Source: Halanaerobium sp964649895 (GTDB taxonomy: Bacteria > Bacillota > Halanaerobiia > Halanaerobiales > Halanaerobiaceae). Taken from it: 64,000 nucleotides of DNA. The notes beneath the pieces are model-generated. The model did not search any database. It saw only the letters and a program-made list of their open reading frames with translations, and had not been told where the DNA came from. The position numbers were made by a program, and so were the translations under genes. The first letter of the stretch is position 1, and every line of letters starts with the position of its first letter. The stretch lies in NCBI GenBank assembly GCA_964649895.1, contig CAZYRX010000001.1, positions 72,041 through 136,040 on the forward strand. The letters are read 5' to 3'. This document shows, piece by piece, positions 35,055 through 44,055 of this stretch.

Positions 35055-36335
35055 TTATAAAGCAGCTGTTTTTAAAACTAACTTAACAATACTGCTCACT
35101 TGATATTCTAGACAAAATTTGCGAATAAAATTTTTGAGTTCTTTAATTGTTTTTATATCTTTATTTTTTAAAAAAAGTTTTTCAGCAAGTTCTATTATGA
35201 ACCCCTGACCTATAGCTCTTTTTTTCAAATCTGTTATTTCTTTAAAATCAAGACATAAACCTTCTTCATAAATTCTCATAATAATAGTACAAGCCGTTAA
35301 AGAAATCACTTCATAAAGATAGTCTTCAAAGTATTTTTCTAAATATAAATTATCAAATAAGTTATCATAATGAGAATATCTATAAACCAAATCAGAATAT
35401 TTACTTTTATACACTTTATATATCTCTTCAAGAAGATCCAACAAATATTCTTGATATTTTTTTCTCTGTGGGCTGTAATCCATTCCGATTATAGAACTAA
35501 AGTTTAAGATAATATTTGCTAAAAGCCTTGCCATATCATAAGCTGCTGCACCATACATTGCATATTCACTATCAAATATCTTTATTTGGTTTTTTCTAAC
35601 AAAAATATTTGATGTATGTAGATCAGCATGGACTAAACACTGTTTTTTATTTTTAAATATTTCTCTGATTTTTTCAATCTCTTTTTTAATTTCTTCGTTA
35701 TTTCTAAATTCTATAATTCTTTTTTCTAAATAATGTGTGATTTTTTTGTCTGAAGCTTCAAGTAGTGAACCCGAAAATAAAAGTTTATCCCATACTTCCA
35801 TGCCTTTAGACTTATTGAAAAAATCAGATATTATATTAAAATCATTTTCTTCTAAAAATAATCTAGAAGTAAAAAAGTCTTTTTTTGCTAAAAATTCACC
35901 CAGCTGTTTTCCCAGATGATCAAATTTTTTGCCCCTGATCAATGCACTTCTTAAAATTTCAAAATCATCAAGATATTCAATCAAAAGAACATTGTTTTCT
36001 TGATCAAAAAGATATATTTTTGGTACATAATCCGGACAGATTAAATCCATTAATTTTAATGAATAATACTCAGAATATATTCTTTCTTCAGGCAGAGGTA
36101 TATGAATATTCTCTTCGGCTGCTCTTCTTACAAAAGGTAATACCTGTTTAAAAATAACTTTTTTATTATTTTCTTTATTCTCAATTAAAATTAAGTTGTT
36201 AGCAAGACTGTTTACACTGAGACTTTGAGAATGGAGGTTAGAGGCAGTAACTTTACTGTTAAGATCAAATAATTCTGTTTTTTCTTTTATATATTTTACT
36301 GCATCTTCTTTTCTAATTAGATTATTTAAGAGCAT
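35055..36335 (-). CDS. Kinase of the methylthioribose kinase (MtnK) / APH-like family in the pdu operon
   Basis: 426 residues. A phosphotransferase with the MtnK-type catalytic loop VHADLHTSNIFVRKN (catalytic Asp in HADLH) and the metal/substrate segment IKIFDSEYAMYGAAAYDMARLLAN. Known members phosphorylate 5-methylthioribose or 5-deoxyribose at C1. It sits between pduV (24 bases) and pduL (19 bases), so it is co-transcribed. This is not a usual pdu gene and it is unrelated to PduX (a GHMP-type threonine kinase). The ATG at 36335 follows a GGGAGG; a GTG three bases earlier is also in frame. The family is clear; the substrate is unknown. Confidence 0.82.
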   Translation of the reverse strand: MLLNNLIRKEDAVKYIKEKTELFDLNSKVTASNLHSQSLSVNSLANNLILIENKENNKKVIFKQVLPFVRRAAEENIHIPLPEERIYSEYYSLKLMDLICPDYVPKIYLFDQENNVLLIEYLDDFEILRSALIRGKKFDHLGKQLGEFLAKKDFFTSRLFLEENDFNIISDFFNKSKGMEVWDKLLFSGSLLEASDKKITHYLEKRIIEFRNNEEIKKEIEKIREIFKNKKQCLVHADLHTSNIFVRKNQIKIFDSEYAMYGAAAYDMARLLANIILNFSSIIGMDYSPQRKKYQEYLLDLLEEIYKVYKSKYSDLVYRYSHYDNLFDNLYLEKYFEDYLYEVISLTACTIIMRIYEEGLCLDFKEITDLKKRAIGQGFIIELAEKLFLKNKDIKTIKELKNFIRKFCLEYQVSSIVKLVLKTAAL

Positions 36336-36362
36336 CACTTAACCTCCCCCAGTAAATTCCTT

Positions 36363-36797
36363 TCACTTCTCATCTATATATTCAGAAAGTTTATTTAAAC
36401 CCTCTCTTGTCACAGCACTAGTAAAGAAAATCTTTTCAGCTCCAGACATTTCTAATATTTCACTTGCATATTCAAGATCTGCTTCTTCTGAATCTATTTT
36501 TGTAACTATACCGATTACTGGTCTGGCAAAAGCAGATGCAAAAGCTGGAGGTAAAAAATATTGTTCTGCAGTAGCATCAGCAACTAGTCCAATCACTGCT
36601 GCATCTTGAGCTGCTGAAATTAATGAGGTATAAAATCTCCTATTTTCAATATATTCTCCAGGTGTATCGATTGCCTGATTTTCAAATTCTAAACTTTGAG
36701 TTCTTCTTTCTATTTCTCTATATTCATAGCCCTGTAATGCTTCAAGAAGTGTTGTTTTTCCTGCTTTAGTACCACCAATCAAAATAATTTTCTTCAT
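36363..36797 (-). CDS. pduV: PduV/EutP-family small GTPase-like protein
   Basis: 144 residues. Ras-like P-loop ILIGGTKAGKTTLLEAL, the switch region AIDTPGEYIENRRF and the base-recognition motif VTKIDSEEAD. PduV in Salmonella attaches to the outer surface of the compartment and affects its movement or placement. It starts 3 bases after pduU and precedes the kinase-like gene. Confidence 0.9.
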   Translation of the reverse strand: MKKIILIGGTKAGKTTLLEALQGYEYREIERRTQSLEFENQAIDTPGEYIENRRFYTSLISAAQDAAVIGLVADATAEQYFLPPAFASAFARPVIGIVTKIDSEEADLEYASEILEMSGAEKIFFTSAVTREGLNKLSEYIDEK

Positions 36798-36799
36798 AT

Positions 36800-37141
36800 T
36801 TATGACCTCGTAATTTTGGCAGTATCAAAGCCAAGGATGCTTTCAAGAGTATAAAGAACGTTTTTTAATGCTGATTCTACACTTGATACTTTACCACAAA
36901 TAACTAAAGAGCCACTAAAACGATCAATAAAACCTATTTCTACATCAGCATTTTTAGTTGCTGCATCTGCAGCAATTATTGCCGCTTCACTTGGAGTAAT
37001 TGTCATAATACCAAGTGCATCACTATTTTTATTTAAACCTATTTTTTTATAAATATCATCTGTAGGGTGAGCAATTAAATGAACAAGAGTGACCTGTTTA
37101 CCAGGTACATACTCCTGAATTACCCGTTCTTTTTTTGACAT
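36800..37141 (-). CDS. pduU: BMC shell protein PduU (permuted BMC-H)
   Basis: 113 residues from the ATG at 37141, which has GGAGG seven bases upstream; the frame could extend to 37174 but the RBS argues for the shorter form. The N-terminus VIQEYVPGKQVTLVHLIAHP is typical of PduU/EutS, which form a small beta-barrel closing the hexamer pore. The BMC fold follows (LGIMTITPSEAAIIAADAA). Confidence 0.92.
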   Translation of the reverse strand: MSKKERVIQEYVPGKQVTLVHLIAHPTDDIYKKIGLNKNSDALGIMTITPSEAAIIAADAATKNADVEIGFIDRFSGSLVICGKVSSVESALKNVLYTLESILGFDTAKITRS

Positions 37142-37229
37142 ATTATCTCCTCCAGATCGCCCAGCAGTAAACATATACCTTCACGACCGTATATTATCTT
37201 TAAACTACAGTAATTTTGCTTTAGTAATT

Positions 37230-38468
37230 TTAATTTTCATTTTCATTAAGCACATCAGTAATTAAATCCTTTATGTGATTTTCTACAATTATTTTAGCTT
37301 CTCTTGCTATAACTAATTCTTCATTTGTAGGTATTATATAAACATCAACAGCTGAAGAATCTGAACTAATCTTTATTTCTTTACCTCTATTTTTATTCTT
37401 TTCTTCATCAATTTTTATACCCAAATATTCAAGGTTAGATAAAATTTTAGCTCTAACTTCAACTGCATTTTCTCCAATACCTGCAGTGAAAATCAATAGA
37501 TCGACTCCATTCATTAAAGCTACATATGAACCAATATATTTTTTCACCCTTCTGCAGAAGATATCTACTGCAAGTTCTGCACGTTTGTCCCCTTTTTCTG
37601 CAGCTTCAGCTAGTTCTCTAAAATCATTGCTTACTCCCGATATACCGAGTACTCCACTGGCTTTGTTCAGGGCTTGATCTACTTCTTCAATTGTCATATT
37701 TCTTTCTTTCATTATATATGGAATTATACCAGGATCTATATCACCCGGTCTTGTTCCCATAACAAGTCCTTCTAAGGGTGTAAGGCCCATACTTGTATCA
37801 ATAACTTCACCTCTATCTACAGCAGCCATACTTGCACCATTACCTAAATGACATGTTATTATTTTTAATTCATTGTAGTCCTTATTTAAGATTTCAGCAC
37901 CACGTTCAGAAACATATTTATGAGAGGTTCCATGAAATCCGTATCTGCGAACTCCATTTTCTTCATACCACTCATATGGCAGAGCATATAGAAATGACTC
38001 AGCAGACATTGATTGGTGAAAAGCTGTATCAAAGACTCCAACATCAGGAGTTTTAGGCATTAATTTTTTACTTACTTCAATACCTATAATATTTGCAGGA
38101 TTATGAAGTGGAGCAAGTTTAATATTTTCTCGGAGTGCATCTATAACTTCTTTTGTAATTAATACTGATCCCGAAAACTTTTCACCTGCATGTACCACTC
38201 TATGACCAACAACATTGATTTCATCCATATTTTTTATAACTCCATGCTCACTGCTCTGAAGAACTTCTAATACCATCTCAATTGCCTGATTATGGTCATT
38301 AATCTTTTCTTCAATAACTACTTCATCACCATTAGAATTATGCTTTAAAAATGAAACTTCTTCGCCAATTTTTTCAACCAATCCCTGAGCGGCAACTTTT
38401 TCATTTTTCATATTTATTAACTGATATTTTAAAGAGGAGCTTCCGCAGTTCAGCACAAAAACATTCAT
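37230..38468 (-). CDS. ackA: Acetate/propionate kinase within the pdu operon
   Basis: 412 residues. It makes ATP and a carboxylate from acyl-phosphate, the last step of the oxidative branch (role of PduW in Salmonella). Features: VFVLNCGSSSLKYQL, VGHRVVHAGEKF, FDTAFHQSM, RRYGFHGTSHKY, CHLGNGASM and FTAGIGENA. Two start codons are near (38474, 38468); the second gives the canonical MNVFVLNCGSS. Its place between pduT and pduU ties it to the compartment pathway, though it may also serve as the cell's acetate kinase. Confidence 0.94.
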   Translation of the reverse strand: MNVFVLNCGSSSLKYQLINMKNEKVAAQGLVEKIGEEVSFLKHNSNGDEVVIEEKINDHNQAIEMVLEVLQSSEHGVIKNMDEINVVGHRVVHAGEKFSGSVLITKEVIDALRENIKLAPLHNPANIIGIEVSKKLMPKTPDVGVFDTAFHQSMSAESFLYALPYEWYEENGVRRYGFHGTSHKYVSERGAEILNKDYNELKIITCHLGNGASMAAVDRGEVIDTSMGLTPLEGLVMGTRPGDIDPGIIPYIMKERNMTIEEVDQALNKASGVLGISGVSNDFRELAEAAEKGDKRAELAVDIFCRRVKKYIGSYVALMNGVDLLIFTAGIGENAVEVRAKILSNLEYLGIKIDEEKNKNRGKEIKISSDSSAVDVYIIPTNEELVIAREAKIIVENHIKDLITDVLNENEN

Positions 38469-38594
38469 AAACATCTTTCCCTTCTATTACTACTAAACTT
38501 TATTTAAAGTTCTAATCATATATTAATTATTTCAAAATAAAAGCTTGTTATTATTCAAAATAGATAGTTCTTCATCAGCTCTCAAAAAAATATT

Positions 38595-39143
38595 TTATAA
38601 TAATGTTTTAAATACATCTTTATCTGGTGAAGAAATAAATACTTTATTATAAAGCATTCCATTGCCTTTTGTTACAGCTTCACCTGCATTTAATGCCTGC
38701 TGTACTGCACTTACATCACCTGTAAAACTAACATATGCCTTACCTCCAAGTCCTGTGCCAAGACGCACCTGAATCAGTTTAACATTAGATGCTTTTGCAG
38801 CAGCATCTGCACCAATAATTGCACTTGGCATAGAGAAATATTCCAGTACTCCTACAGCATTAACATTTTCTACTTCTGTTGTTCCATTAATAGCGCTGAT
38901 TAAATCTTCATGTATTCTTGAAACTATCATATGGTCTACTAAAAATGGACCCGATGCTTCCTTACCTGAAGAAATTGATTGATTTACAGCACTCACATCA
39001 CCCGAAATCAAAATTGTATATTTACCAGGACAATTCGGCTGGGCCAGAATCAAATTAACATCAGCAGCTTTTTTCATAACATCTGCCACTTTAATTCCCT
39101 GGCTTATGGAATTAAATTCAAGCATGCCAATTGTTCTTATCAT
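38595..39143 (-). CDS. pduT: BMC-T shell protein PduT with Fe-S site
   Basis: 182 residues with two BMC domains in tandem (IGMLEFNSISQGIKVADVM and VGVLEFSMPSAIIGADAAAK-type repeats). The cysteine in LAQPNCPGKY corresponds to the pore cysteine that holds a [4Fe-4S] cluster in Salmonella PduT. It overlaps the stop of pduS by four bases (ATGA), fitting the known PduS-PduT partnership for electron passage across the shell. Confidence 0.94.
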   Translation of the reverse strand: MIRTIGMLEFNSISQGIKVADVMKKAADVNLILAQPNCPGKYTILISGDVSAVNQSISSGKEASGPFLVDHMIVSRIHEDLISAINGTTEVENVNAVGVLEYFSMPSAIIGADAAAKASNVKLIQVRLGTGLGGKAYVSFTGDVSAVQQALNAGEAVTKGNGMLYNKVFISSPDKDVFKTLL

Positions 39144-40483
39144 AATACCACCTCTGCACTTCTGCTTATAATAACTTTAGTGTTATCTGCTTTTTTAACT
39201 GTACCACTTATACTTGCATGAATATTAACACTTAAAGCATCTTCTTTGGCTCTGCCAATCAAATCTCCTCTTTCAACTTTTTGACCTTCATTTACAGCTA
39301 ATTCAGCAGGTGCACCAATATGCTGACTTAGAGGAATTATAACCTCATTCACTTCTAAATCAACTGATTCATAAAGTTTCTGATGATTATACTTAGTTAG
39401 ATCTAATCTGGCAATCTGTCTGTCTGTTGGTATTTTTCTGTATTCACGCATTGGATGAGGTTCAAATTCATTTTTACTTCTTTCATATTTTTCATCAGCC
39501 TGTTCTATATAATATTCATTAACCAATCTCGGAGATAATCCCATTGGACAGGCGTAAAGTTCACATATTCCACATAAACAGCAAAGCTGAGCTGATTTAA
39601 AAACTTCAGCTGAATTAACTTCCTCATAAGCTAAAGCTCTCATGATTCTATGAGGTTCAAGTCCGTGGCCATTTAGATAACGTGGACAGTATTCTGTACA
39701 GAGGGTACACTGTATACAGGCAGCTTTTGCTTTATTTTTTATATGTTCCATACTCTGTTGATTTCTCTCAATTACAAATTGATCTTTGGGTAAAATAATT
39801 ATCGATCCATCTGTTTTTGTAATTACAGCATTATCGATATCCTCTTCTTCAACTAAATTATCGCCCATCATCGGTCCACCGAGAATTACTGCAAATTCAT
39901 CAAGAGTACTACCACCTGCTGTGTCAATACATTCACGCACAGGAGTTCCTATTGGGACTTTCACAATTCTTGGCTCATTTACTTCTGCCAAAACAGAAAC
40001 ATATTTATCTATTACTGGCTGATCTTGATTTGCTCGATAACTATTGTAAATAGTTCCAACATTGGTTACAACACAGCCAACCTCTAATGGAATCCCCATC
40101 TCAGGTACTACTCTTCCGGTAATATCTAAAACCATAGTATGTTCGTCACCGGCAGGGTAGAAACTATCCATTAAAAAGAATTCTATTTCATAACCTTTCT
40201 CATCAACAACTCTTTTTAAACATGAATATTCATTTTCATATTTTCTCTTAATAGCAAATACTGTATTGTCGACTCCAATACTTTCTGCAACCATTTTTAC
40301 ACCCTCAATTATTTCTTCAGAAAAATTACTCATCAGAAACTTATCAGAACGTAGTAATGGTTCACATTCAGCTCCATTTATTATTAAATATTCAGCTTCA
40401 CAGTCATATTTAACGTGAGTAGGAAAACCGGCACCGCCGGCTCCAACCACTCCCGCTGCTGCTATTTTTTCAATAAGGCTCAT
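39140..40483 (-). CDS. pduS: PduS, RnfC-like Fe-S flavoprotein (cobalamin reductase)
   Basis: 447 residues. N-terminal glycine-rich NADH/FMN-binding region (AAAGVVGAGGAGFPTHVKY), then two [4Fe-4S] clusters (CIQCTLCTEYCPRYLNG and CCLCGICELYACPMG), and a C-terminal barrel-sandwich domain. It reduces cob(III)/cob(II)alamin for the adenosyltransferase and may connect NADH oxidation with PduT. Confidence 0.94.
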   Translation of the reverse strand: MSLIEKIAAAGVVGAGGAGFPTHVKYDCEAEYLIINGAECEPLLRSDKFLMSNFSEEIIEGVKMVAESIGVDNTVFAIKRKYENEYSCLKRVVDEKGYEIEFFLMDSFYPAGDEHTMVLDITGRVVPEMGIPLEVGCVVTNVGTIYNSYRANQDQPVIDKYVSVLAEVNEPRIVKVPIGTPVRECIDTAGGSTLDEFAVILGGPMMGDNLVEEEDIDNAVITKTDGSIIILPKDQFVIERNQQSMEHIKNKAKAACIQCTLCTEYCPRYLNGHGLEPHRIMRALAYEEVNSAEVFKSAQLCCLCGICELYACPMGLSPRLVNEYYIEQADEKYERSKNEFEPHPMREYRKIPTDRQIARLDLTKYNHQKLYESVDLEVNEVIIPLSQHIGAPAELAVNEGQKVERGDLIGRAKEDALSVNIHASISGTVKKADNTKVIISRSAEVVL

Positions 40484-40531
40484 ATTACAACCCCTCTCAA
40501 TACATTAATCAAATCATCAATCAGCTCCTAT

Positions 40532-41923
40532 TTATATGATAGAAAATCCATCTACTAATATACATCTTCTTTTTCTAGTAAATGTTCGAGCAGATGTAAT
40601 TCCTTCTCCAGTTGGCCCGGCAATAGTAAACGAACTAAATCCTTCACCACCAGCACCTAAACCTGCATAAGAAGGTGCATTTTTAACATAAATAGTTGTA
40701 CCAATTCTTTTTGCAAATGCTGTTAAATTATCAACATTTTTTGAATGTATTATTGCTGAATGACGATTTTCATTTTCAATTTTTACTCCCATATCCATTG
40801 CTTCTTCAAAATCTTTAGCACGAACAAGAGGAATTACCGGCATTAATTGTTCTTTTACCACAAATGGATGATCTATATCAGCTTCTACAATAACTAAACG
40901 TAGATCTTTATTTTTAGGTTCAATTCCTGCCTGTTCTAAAATATAAGCTGCATTTTTACCAATATATTTTTTGTTTATATTCCCATCTTCAGTTAATATT
41001 AAATCTTCAAGAGCTTTAATATTTTTCACTAACTGTGCATTATTAGCTAACATACATGCAATTAAATCATCAGCAATTGAATCTAAAGCAACTATTGACT
41101 TTTCTGAAGTACATAATACATTATTGTCAATACTTGCTCCTTTAACAATATCTGCTGCTGCTTTAGGGATATCTACAGTATCATCAACTAAAACAGGAGG
41201 ATTACCTGCACCTGCACCAATAGCTTTTTTACCTGATGAAAGTGCTGCATTTACTACACCATGACCACCAGTAACAACCAGCATATTTATTCTAGGATCT
41301 TTCATACATCTTTCTACAGTCTGCAGGGTTGGTTCAGCAACTGCAGTAAGCAAATTTGCAGGTCCACCAGCATCAATAATTGCTTTATTCAACATCTTCA
41401 TTGCATAAAGCGAAACATTTTTTGCCCCAGGATGTGGATTAAAAACAACACTGTTGCATGCTGCTAGCATACTAATTGCATTATTAATTACTGTTGGACT
41501 TGGATTTGTTGATGGTGTAATAGCACAAATCACTCCAAAAGGGGCTTCTTCTAAAATGCTTAAGCCATTTTTACCACTATAAGCTTCTGTTCTTAGATCT
41601 TCAGTACCTGGAGTTTTATTGATTGCTAATTCATTTTTTATTACTTTATCTTCACAGCGGCCCATACCAGTTTCTTCTACAGCCATTTCTGACATTTTTT
41701 CAACATGCTTTAATGATTCATCCCGCATTGCTCTGATTAATTTTTCTCTATCTTGAACAGAAAAGTTGGTCTGCAGTTCTTTTTGAGCCTTTTTGGCTGC
41801 ACTTATTGCTTCATCCATGGTTGTGAAAACCCCATAATCTCCTGCTGGACCAGAAGATTTTTGATCTAGTTCTTGTAGTACTTTATTTATTATTTGAGAA
41901 AGCTCTTCTTTATTGAAATTCAT
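40532..41923 (-). CDS. pduP: CoA-acylating propionaldehyde dehydrogenase PduP
   Basis: 463 residues. It oxidises propionaldehyde (or another aldehyde) to acyl-CoA with NAD. The N-terminal helix MNFNKEELSQIINKVLQELD is an encapsulation peptide. The aldehyde dehydrogenase fold follows, with the catalytic cysteine in NNVLCTSEKS and TPSTNPSPTVINN in the cofactor region. It is followed by pduS (48 bases). No pduQ alcohol dehydrogenase is found after it. Confidence 0.95.
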   Translation of the reverse strand: MNFNKEELSQIINKVLQELDQKSSGPAGDYGVFTTMDEAISAAKKAQKELQTNFSVQDREKLIRAMRDESLKHVEKMSEMAVEETGMGRCEDKVIKNELAINKTPGTEDLRTEAYSGKNGLSILEEAPFGVICAITPSTNPSPTVINNAISMLAACNSVVFNPHPGAKNVSLYAMKMLNKAIIDAGGPANLLTAVAEPTLQTVERCMKDPRINMLVVTGGHGVVNAALSSGKKAIGAGAGNPPVLVDDTVDIPKAAADIVKGASIDNNVLCTSEKSIVALDSIADDLIACMLANNAQLVKNIKALEDLILTEDGNINKKYIGKNAAYILEQAGIEPKNKDLRLVIVEADIDHPFVVKEQLMPVIPLVRAKDFEEAMDMGVKIENENRHSAIIHSKNVDNLTAFAKRIGTTIYVKNAPSYAGLGAGGEGFSSFTIAGPTGEGITSARTFTRKRRCILVDGFSII

Positions 41924-41947
41924 TCTCCTACCTCCTTAAAATCTCTA

Positions 41948-42364
41948 TCAACTATTGGTATAGCGGTTATTAAAAAATTCTACTCCTGCTTCAGCTACAG
42001 ACATATCTTCTTCAACTGAACCTCCACTAACACCTACAGCTCCAACGACTTCTCCATTTGCCTTTAATGGAAATCCACCACCAAAAAGCACAATATCATC
42101 ACATGCAGTATCTATTCCATATAACATTTTGCCAGGCTGAGAAAGTTCACCTAACTCATCACTTCTCATCTTCAAAGCATAAGCTGTATATGCTTTAGCC
42201 TGAGAAATTTTAATACTTACAGGAAGAGCATTATCCATTTTCTTAAAAGTAATCAATCTGCCATCATCACCTACAATAGAAATAATCATTGGTACATTAA
42301 TTTGTTCTGCTTTTTCTAGGCACTTTTCAGATATTTTCTCAGCAATATTAAGATTAATTTTCAT
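41948..42364 (-). CDS. PduO C-terminal (GlcG/HbpS-like, DUF336) protein as separate gene
   Basis: 138 residues. This is the heme- or corrinoid-binding-type domain (NVPMIISIVGDDGRL pattern, KAYTAYALKM, VGAVGVSGGSVEEDMSVAEAG) that forms the C-terminal half of Salmonella PduO. Here it is a separate gene lying 1 base after the adenosyltransferase gene. It may handle cobalamin or heme during B12 repair. Confidence 0.88.
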   Translation of the reverse strand: MKINLNIAEKISEKCLEKAEQINVPMIISIVGDDGRLITFKKMDNALPVSIKISQAKAYTAYALKMRSDELGELSQPGKMLYGIDTACDDIVLFGGGFPLKANGEVVGAVGVSGGSVEEDMSVAEAGVEFFNNRYTNS

Positions 42365-42365
42365 T

Positions 42366-42932
42366 TTAATATTCCTCGCTTTCTAAGATATTACAGACTT
42401 TTTCTGTAACTAAGTCAATTAAATACCTTTGGTCAGATGTTCTACTTAAAATATAGATTAAATCAGATAACCTATTAACATAACTGTGGACCAGCTCAGA
42501 AAACTCTACACCTTCTATTAATTCTGCAGCAGCCATTCTCCTTTCAGCTCTTCTGCAGATAGTTCTACAGATATCAAGATAGCTTCCTAATTCACTCTGC
42601 CCTGGTATTGTAAAACCATGAAAATCAAAATTAGCCTGATAATAATCTAGCTTTTTATCAATATACTCTAAATCTTCTTGAGTAATTCTCTTCTTATATT
42701 TTTTTTGACGTGAAGCTAATTCTGCAGATAAAATGAATAAATCTTTTTGCACATGACAAATGACATCTTTAATATCCTGATAAGGACATTTTACTCTGAT
42801 TAAACCGAGCCAAGAATTCAATTCATCTACAACACCATAAGCTTCAACCTGAGGATCAGATTTTAATACTCTTTCTCCACTCAAAAGACTTGTCTTCCCC
42901 TTATCACCTCTTTTGGTAGCAATAGAAGACAT
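42366..42932 (-). CDS. pduO: ATP:cob(I)alamin adenosyltransferase PduO (N-terminal domain only)
   Basis: 188 residues. It rebuilds adenosylcobalamin from cob(I)alamin and ATP. Family motifs: TKRGDKGKTSLLSGERV, VEAYGVVDELNSWLG, and CRRAERRMAAAE. The start ATG at 42932 has AGGAGG 8 bases upstream; the longer frame to 42941 is less likely. The adjacent C-terminal domain gene completes the usual PduO. Confidence 0.94.
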   Translation of the reverse strand: MSSIATKRGDKGKTSLLSGERVLKSDPQVEAYGVVDELNSWLGLIRVKCPYQDIKDVICHVQKDLFILSAELASRQKKYKKRITQEDLEYIDKKLDYYQANFDFHGFTIPGQSELGSYLDICRTICRRAERRMAAAELIEGVEFSELVHSYVNRLSDLIYILSRTSDQRYLIDLVTEKVCNILESEEY

Positions 42933-42944
42933 AGTTACCACCTC

Positions 42945-43220
42945 CTAGAAACTCGACTCATCGAGTTCAATTTCATCAATAATTCCTATTATCGCATGAT
43001 CTATAGGACTGCTTTTTAGGTGGTCAGTTAAACGGGCTGAACTTCCTTTAACTACAAGTACTGTTTCTCCAATACCTGCACCAACACTGTCAACTGCTAC
43101 CACACATTTATCTTTTCTAAATTCTTCAAATTGTGGACAAACAATAAGCAGCTTTGTACCAACTAATCCCTCATCTTTTTGAGTAGCTACTACATTACCA
43201 ACCACTTTTGCTATGAACAT
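42945..43220 (-). CDS. pduN: BMC vertex (pentamer) protein PduN
   Basis: 91 residues. EutN/CcmL family, forming pentamers that cap the corners of the shell. Characteristic: MFIAKVVGNVVATQKDEGLVG, VAVDSVGAGIGETVLVVKGSSAR and the final IIGIIDEIEL. It overlaps the 3' end of the pduM-like gene by 10 bases. Confidence 0.95.
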   Translation of the reverse strand: MFIAKVVGNVVATQKDEGLVGTKLLIVCPQFEEFRKDKCVVAVDSVGAGIGETVLVVKGSSARLTDHLKSSPIDHAIIGIIDEIELDESSF

Positions 43221-44035
43221 ATTATCATCCCTTTATTTTCTGCAATATCCCTAGCATATGGTGTAATTACAGCATCTTCTCTTACATGTACAACTTCTAT
43301 GTGTTCTGCTAGAGGATTAATTTCTCTATAAGTAATAACTTTACTATCCAAAAAAACTGTATTTTTATCTGTTGATTTGTTTGTCTTTTTATTTTCAATT
43401 TTAATTTCCTGATTAGAATTCTCAACTTTATTTCTTTCAGTATCAAATACTTTCAATACTGTATCTGTAATTTCTGAAGCATCGATAACTTTAATTCCAT
43501 AACTCTGTAATTTTGACAAATGTTTTTGATTATCAGCTAAAAGTGCATCCGGCAGTTTATTGAGACCAAATTGCTGCCAGCCTTGTCCATTTAAATCTGC
43601 TGCATTTTTAACTGCAATAACCGGAAGTCCTAATATTAAAGACTTAAAAATATAGTAAATAGCATTAGTATCTAAAAGATGAGAAGCTAATTTCGCAGCA
43701 GAATTCATTGTTAGTATAGGAACAATTACTAAATCCCTATCTTTAATATTGGCTAGAGCCGCTTTAGCATCTACTATTTCTGCCCCTAATTCTTCAGCAA
43801 TATTTTGAGAATCTAATATTTCTTCAGCACTTTCTGTAAAAATCAACTGCCAATCTGGTTTAAATTTATCATCTATTTTTTTTAGCTGGTCAATGCTTTT
43901 TTGATAATCAATTTTACCTCCAGTAAAAACAGCAGTAATTTTCTTTTTGCTAAAATTTGTTTTTTGATCTAAATTTAGTGCATCTAAAACCTCTTTTACA
44001 ATTCTACTTATCAATTCAACACTTACTTCAGCCAT
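43211..44035 (-). CDS. PduM-like protein with added flavoprotein-type domain
   Basis: 274 residues, much longer than Salmonella PduM (about 160). The N-terminal helix VSVELISRIVKEVLDALN looks like an encapsulation peptide. The middle (about residues 30-190: ITAVFTGGKIDYQK, IVPILTMNSAAKLASHLLDTN, GLPVIAVKNA) resembles HFCD/Dfp-type flavoproteins. The end (DSKVITYREI ... HVREDAVITPYARDIAENKG) matches the PduM C-terminus, which is needed for proper compartment formation. Position before pduN agrees. Whether it binds flavin is unproven. Confidence 0.75.
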   Translation of the reverse strand: MAEVSVELISRIVKEVLDALNLDQKTNFSKKKITAVFTGGKIDYQKSIDQLKKIDDKFKPDWQLIFTESAEEILDSQNIAEELGAEIVDAKAALANIKDRDLVIVPILTMNSAAKLASHLLDTNAIYYIFKSLILGLPVIAVKNAADLNGQGWQQFGLNKLPDALLADNQKHLSKLQSYGIKVIDASEITDTVLKVFDTERNKVENSNQEIKIENKKTNKSTDKNTVFLDSKVITYREINPLAEHIEVVHVREDAVITPYARDIAENKGMIICS

Positions 44036-44055
44036 ATTCTTACCTCCATCCTCAA

